Position numbers and translations under genes: made by a program
From: Spisula solida
Taxonomy: Eukaryota > Mollusca > Bivalvia > Venerida > Mactridae
Direction: 5' to 3'
Assembly: GCA_947247005.1 (NCBI GenBank)
Contig: OX365945.1
Coordinates: forward strand, 18,110,501-18,174,500
Length of the DNA: 64,000 nt
Notes under the pieces: model-generated
What the model was told of the DNA's origin: nothing
Seen by the model: only the letters and a program-made list of their open reading frames with translations
The model's database searches: none
In this document: positions 59,300-64,000 of the stretch, piece after piece
How positions within the stretch are numbered: position 1 is the stretch's first letter
Layout of the letters: every line of letters begins with the position of its first letter

Positions 59300-59372
59300 T
59301 GTTGCGATAGCCGAGTGATAAAATGCGCTCGTACTTCTTAGGAGAAGTTTAGTATCGGTTCGAACCCCAATA
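59300..59372 (+). repeat. tRNA-derived sequence (SINE head)
   Basis: GATAGCCGAGTGATAAAA resembles an A-box and GGTTCGAACCCC is a perfect B-box. The spacing is that of a Leu/Ser-like tRNA. The 5' and 3' ends do not pair into a full acceptor stem, so a SINE head is more likely than a gene. Body text GAGTGGGTTCCTCTTCTATG follows. Confidence 0.55.
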
Positions 59373-59639
59373 TAGATGCAAACTATTGAGATAACTCGAT
59401 TAGAGTGGGTTCCTCTTCTATGAGTTGATCAATCTAATATACTCAACTTACATACACACATAATATAATAATAATACACATGGTATACAACAAACACACG
59501 AAGATAAAAACAAACTTGCTTTATACGTTTAACAGTGTTTTATTAACTAAACACATGCTGTATGGTTCCGACTGACGTGTCAATGTGACAGTGGTCACGC
59601 TATTAATTAGTCAGGGTTCCCACAAATATTCTAAGACTC

Positions 59640-59800
59640 GTACTATACTTGTTCAAAATTCTGTGTTACTATAGACTTACTTTACTGGCTCTATATACTG
59701 CTGTACTTAATATACTTGTTCTATACACTGTTTTACTATATACATAATATACTTGTTCTTAATACTGTGTTACTACTTACTTACTATACTTGTTTTTTTA
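59640..59800. repeat. Short degenerate tandem repeat
   Basis: Phrases ATACTTGTTCT(A/T)A(A/T)ACTGTGTTACTA recur about four to five times with variable spacing. It overlaps the 3' end of the exon at 59773-59977 by a few bases. Confidence 0.55.
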
Positions 59801-60490
59801 GGAATAAATGTCAAAGTCTTTATGACAAGAAGAAATATGCTTAACCACAGACAGTGTTTGGCGATACCACCAAAGATTATAAAAAACGCCTCCAAATATG
59901 ACAGATAGACTGAATCCGGGCGCTCCTCTCTGCGTGCGGCCGCACCCTCAATCGCTGCAGGCTCAAGAAAGGTGACCCTATAAAACAAATATATTGCGTA
60001 ATGCTTTTGTGCGATATACAGAAATAGTGATTAGTCACACAAACGACCGTCGATCTCAATATACAAGCACATTCCTTGATAGAGAAAATATCAACATTGT
60101 CCTTGATAGGGTTCAAAGCAGAACAACTAGTACCATAACATGATGTTGGATACAAAACTTGATTAAAGCTGGCAATCATTTAATAGTATTAAAAATTTCC
60201 ATTTTCTGGAACGCGCTGGTATTCGGCATGAAGTTTCAAAATCAGGAAATTACTGCGCGACCTGTATTCTCGCTTCATATGAAATGACAACATTGTTTAA
60301 ATATAAAACGTCATGCGACATTCCAAATTCAACATTGACTGTTAAACGATAAAAGAGCATTTGTGATACAAATCTGCTGTCTACCTTTTTCTGGCCATGT
60401 TTCCTGTACGGCTAGCCTTGTCAGTAAGGACCTCTTGCTTACGAGCGATTGTCTCCTTGTAGGCCTTGATATTCTGTCGTATGATGATCT
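59773..60490 (-). CDS. Last two exons of an unrecognised gene with a C-terminal membrane segment
   Basis: Exons 60385-60490 and 59773-59977 have ACAG and ATAG acceptors and a GTAG donor, and join in phase (AG|G). The joined text is basic: RQNIKAYKETIARKQEVLTD and KASRTGNMARKR, then VTFLEPAAIEGAAARREERP and a hydrophobic stretch of about 22 residues (FFIIFGGIAKHCLWLSIFLL) before the stop. This could be a tail anchor. No 5' exon was found. An altered copy of the first exon lies at 62368-62441. No family is recognised; the second exon could instead be chance. Confidence 0.4.
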
Positions 60491-60804
60491 CTGTCAAATA
60501 ATACACATATCATTTAAGCTAAAGTCTTCTGAATAAACAATGTGTAAGAAAACTTATGTGGGACTTTTAACAGACTAAACCCAACACAATTTACCATAAA
60601 TTATTATTATATGAATGTCGTCAGGTGTTATCAAATACAAAGGACAAGGTTCATTTAGGGCTTAATTTGGCCCCGAGTTTTATCGAAAAATAGAAATGCA
60701 TCTTCCTATAAATCTGTCCTATGTTTCTAATAGCCTAACATTGTCTTTCAAAAAATGAAGCATACTTTTCCAAATTTCCCTCGTAATATGTCGACAAATC
60801 TACT

Positions 60805-61065
60805 TGAAATAGGTTAAGTTTACCAAAAAATGTAATTTTTAGCCATTTTCGTGGCTTTTTATTGCGTAAAACCTTCCCAAAAACCACGATGGCACTCTTG
60901 CGACACTTTGATATTTCGTACATATATAAATACTTGCAGAATACTGGTTATGTGAAAATATAAAAGTGTCGCAAGAGTGCCATCGTGGTGTTTTGGACGT
61001 ATTTACGTCGTAAATAGTCGTGAAAATGGCCAAAAAATGACATTTTGGGCTAAACATGACATATA
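60805..61065. mobile_element. Foldback element with a 26-bp perfect inner inverted repeat
   Basis: 60884-60909 (CCACGATGGCACTCTTGCGA, then CACTTT) and 60963-60988 are exact reverse complements. Weaker pairing extends outwards to about 60805 and 61065 (AGCCATTTTCGTGGC with its counterpart, and ACCAAAAAATGTAATTT). It is a MITE-like foldback next to the 67-bp array. Confidence 0.7.
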
Positions 61066-61091
61066 CATGTACGTCATATTCTTGGCAGTTT

Positions 61092-62105
61092 TGTCGTCTT
61101 TGATGACCCGGTCTGAATGGTGTAGGAGGTCTGTGATCAAGCATCGCGTTAAACGGCATGTCGTCTTTGCCGACCCGGTCTGAATGGTGTAGGGAGTCTG
61201 TGATCAAGCATCACGTTAAACGACATGTCGTCTTTGATGACCCGGTCTGAATGGTGTAGGGAGTCTGTGATCAAGCATCACGTTAAACGACATGTCGTCT
61301 TTGATGACCCGGTCTGAATGGTGTAGGAGGTCTGTGATCAAGCATCACGTTAAACGGTATGTCGTCTTTGCCGACCCGGTCTGAATGGTGTAGGGAGTCT
61401 GTGATCAAGCATCACGTTAAACGGTATGTCGTCTTTGCCGACCCGGTCTGAATGGTGTAGGAGGTCTGTGATCAAGCATCACGTTAAACGGTATGTCGTC
61501 TTTGCCGACCCGGTCTGAATGGTGTAGGGAGTCTGTGATCAAGCATCACGTTAAACGACATGTCGTCTTTGATGACCCGGTCTGAATGGTGTAGGAGGTC
61601 TGTGATCAAGCATCACGTTACAAGACATGTCGTCTTTGCCGACCCGGTCTGAAGGGTGTAGGGAGTCTGTGATCAAGCATCACGTTAAACGACATGTCGT
61701 CTTTGATGACCCGGTCTGAATGGTGTAGGGAGTCTGTGATCAAGCATCACGTTAAACGACATGTCGTCTTTGATGACCCGGTCTGAATGGTGTAGGAGGT
61801 CTGTGATCAAGCATCACGTTAAACGGTATGTCGTCTTTGCCGACCCGGTCTGAATGGTGTAGGGGGTCTGTGATCAAGCATCACGTTAAACGGTATGTCG
61901 TCTTTGCCGACCCGGTCTGAATGGTGTAGGAGGTCTGTGATCAAGCATCACGTTAAACGACATGTCGTCTTTGATGACCCGGTCTGAATGGTGTAGGAGG
62001 TCTGTGATCAAGCATCACGTTAAACGGCTTGTCGTCTTTGCCGACCCGGTCTGAAGGGTGTAGGGAGTCTTTGATCTACGACATGCCGCCTTTTCCGACC
62101 CGGAT
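61092..62105. repeat. 67-bp tandem array, 15 copies
   Basis: The anchor CCCGGTCTGAA occurs every 67 bases from 61107 to 62045 without a slip. Two unit classes exist: GACATGTCGTCTTTGATGAC and GGTATGTCGTCTTTGCCGAC, with the two changes linked in nearly every unit. A second site alternates GGAGTCT/GAGGTCT. The last unit is truncated. It is GC-richer than its surroundings. No protein frame runs through it. Confidence 0.95.
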
Positions 62106-62367
62106 ATCAGCAGTGTCTGTAAAGACGTATGGTTTAATTATTATTATAATAATTGAAAGGGGACAGATTTGGTTTAATTACATTGAGAAACTCTAATCAC
62201 GTATACCCGATAGAATATCCGAACATTTGCCAATCGATATGTATTTTTCACGTCCACCATTGACCAGAAGTTATAAATGTAGTCAATATGTTACATTGTA
62301 AAACGTTGTTACATGCCGCTTCATGTTTAACGATAAGAGAATAATGAGATGTAATTGTGCTGCTTAC

Positions 62368-62441
62368 CTTTTTCTGGCCATGTTTCCTGCACGGCGAGCC
62401 TTGTCAGCGGACCTAATGCTTATTCTGTCGTATGATGAGCT
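62368..62441 (-). pseudogene. Altered copy of the exon at 60385-60490
   Basis: It shares both ends (start AGCTCATCATACGACAGAAT, end GGAAACATGGCCAGAAAAAG), an ACAG acceptor and a GTAAGC donor. It lacks 32 bases in the middle and gains an in-frame stop. Flanking intron sequence (CAATGTGTAAGAAAACTTAT) is also duplicated, so the block of about 200 bp was copied as DNA. Confidence 0.7.
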
Positions 62442-62623
62442 CTGTCATATAAAACAAACATTATAATTTAAGCTAGTCTTTTGAATATACAATGTGTAAG
62501 AAAACTTATAATGAAACAAAATGTGGGACTTAAAACTCATCGCAATTTACAATATAAACTCAGTACAAAAAGAAACGTAAGTGGTTTTAGGGTAGTATTT
62601 TTGCGTTGGTCGGGCGGGCTTGG

Positions 62624-62787
62624 GCACCAACCGTCCCTCGGGACTCTGCAGATGCTACATTACTGTAGGGTTAACGCATGCTTTTAAGTGCTATAACATC
62701 TGCAGAGTCCCGAGGGACGGTTGGTGCAGGAGCCCGCCAGGGCGAGGGCACCAACGCTCCCGAGGGACTCTGCAGATGTTATAGCAC
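62624..62787. repeat. 31-bp perfect hairpin with an extra direct copy
   Basis: Arms 62624-62654 (GCACCAACCGTCCCTCGGGA, then CTCTGCAGATG) and 62697-62727 are exact reverse complements around a 42-base loop. A third, direct copy with a few changes follows at 62745-62779. A decayed relative is at about 10306-10345 (CAACCGTCCATTGAGCCTCT). Probably a MITE family. Confidence 0.8.
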
Positions 62788-63533
62788 GCAAAAAAAACAT
62801 GTAAACGCTATTCTAGCGTAAAAAAACATCAACAGACACAAAATGTTCAAAAGATTGTCTTCGGCGATGTGAGAAAAAACAAATACCGTACAAGAGAACG
62901 AATGAACTTGAGCAGCCTCTGTATCGATATTGATACATGTTTTAGTTATGCACGTCAAGGGCCCAATGTGTTCTGCAAAATACCGCGGGTGTTGTTGGCT
63001 TACAATGTGAATATTCTGGATTACTTACCGATTAATTGTGAGATTACACTTTCATATGACGCTGCAAATCGACGATGTATGATATGTGAACATGTTTTAT
63101 TGGCTGAAACTGCCATGTAACTTGTTTATCCAAATTTTGTCAGAGATTACCTTCCGTCTTTCTGACCTAGATCTAGATTTACTGTGAACATGTATGAAAG
63201 TGAAAGTAGCCATAGTAAAGATACTTGGAATTACAAGAAGTGCGACACAAACTTAGTGTTTCAAGTAGTTTAACAGTAAACAATGCAAAAAGGCACATAG
63301 ATCTACATAACTTTATTATCACAGATTCACAGCTAGTCTACAATGTGTAGCACTATAACAAAAATATTGCCTTGAACAGCACAATTGCTATATATCCTGA
63401 ACCATAATAGCTTCATTACATGGTGTGCAATGTACATACTGTAAAGCAGTATTTATGGGATTAAATATTTATTTCATAAACATTTCATAAAGTATTCAAC
63501 ATACAGATTTAAATTATTTGGCTGCTTTGAGTC
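62788..63533. other. Intergenic sequence, no gene recognised
   Basis: It contains an 83-residue open frame at 62869-63120 without recognisable motifs and otherwise AT-rich text. No repeats or RNA genes were identified. Confidence 0.4.
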
Positions 63534-64000
63534 TTAGTGAAAATGAAAATGGCAATTTCCACCTGTTACATTGAAATTGAAATGTTGAGGACCAACAAAT
63601 GGCATAGTAATCTGCTGCATATTTGCAGTGGAGTTCTGGGAATAAGTGGGGTTTTCGGCTATTGCTGTAGGGTTTTCAGATGGTACACCAATCTGGTTAT
63701 TATCCAAATCCTGCTGTCTGAGACTATTATTCTGATGGATTGGTTCACTAACCGAGGTACTGCATACTGTTTTACTTGTGGAAATATTTTTTTGATCACG
63801 TGAATTGGGTGGTCAATCAGTTTTGGAATTTGATAATGCGACAGACAAAACTGAGCAGCAATGCCTTTTTTGTTCTGATGTTTGCCCATCTATGTAGTTT
63901 CAAACTCTCTTCATTTTTATGCTTAGTCAATTTGCAAATTTGTTTAGAGTCAACCCCTGCCTGGTACATAACTGAAATTGAAGTTGCTCGGACAGAATGG
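63534..64000 (-). pseudogene. C-terminus of a Crypton-like tyrosine recombinase, cut by the window edge
   Basis: From the right edge the minus strand reads HSVRATSISVMYQAGVDSKQ (the HxxR catalytic motif, its His codon at 63997-63999), then ICKLTKHKNEESLK. The TGH box is TKH here, with the His kept. A one- or two-base frame change follows, and the next frame reads NYIDGQTSEQKRHCCSVLSV with the Tyr in the position of the nucleophile. After a TGA (about 63812) this frame continues through a low-complexity Asn/Gln/Ser-rich tail to MPFVGPQHFNFNVTGG and a His-rich end (TAA 63534-63536). The order HxxR, TGH, Y with AGV....I..LT.HKN fits the Crypton/DUF3504-type recombinases common in molluscs. It is broken in at least two places. 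Confidence 0.6.

Noticed and set aside
61092..62105. CRISPR-like array
   Set aside because: The 67-bp units are wholly repeated; the variable sites are two linked substitutions, not spacers.

Overview
The window looks like nuclear DNA of a bivalve mollusc. It is AT-rich, has GT-AG introns and no bacterial-style operons, and is full of 'pearl'-type repeats: a head beginning AACAAGA(G/C), a tandem-unit core, a (GGAC)n microsatellite and a hairpin tail. Elements of this kind were first described in bivalves and are now grouped with non-autonomous Helitrons/Helentrons. Species cannot be told from sequence alone. Protein families below are recognised by eye from motifs; no search was run.

Layout. 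(1) 1-8441, plus: the last nine exons of an intact leucine-rich-repeat gene resembling LRRC74A/B; its 5' end lies left of the window. (2) 8442-18230: gene-poor, with several MITE-like inverted repeats and a pearl-type element whose core holds a 4.6-kb, 31-bp satellite (about 150 copies). (3) 19005-32627, plus: exons of a CaRF (ALS2CR8)-like domain carrying a nonsense codon and a frameshift, then an exon series with matching splice phases that starts with a partial PHD finger and ends at 32627. (4) 32746-36895, minus: a decayed but long protein-coding element with a YqaJ/lambda-exonuclease-type nuclease domain, tail-to-tail with the preceding gene. (5) 37-52 kb: a patchwork of pearl-type families, a duplicated 365-bp block, a methyltransferase-like exon, a second CaRF-like fragment and a 1.34-kb TIR element. 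(6) 52785-58428, minus: a decayed Helitron-type ORF set (OTU, DUF6570-like zinc region, Helitron N-terminal region, PIF1-like helicase) that lacks the Rep HUH segment and Walker A, and is interrupted by a pearl-type element that itself contains another. (7) 59.3-64 kb: a tRNA-derived head, two exons of an unrecognised minus-strand gene, a 67-bp tandem array between two copies of one of those exons, and at the right edge the C-terminus of a Crypton-like tyrosine recombinase.

The only gene that looks intact and cellular is the LRR gene. The rest is mostly transposon-derived. Rolling-circle elements dominate: one broken autonomous-type Helitron and more than a dozen non-autonomous pearl-type copies. 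The YqaJ element is the least familiar component.
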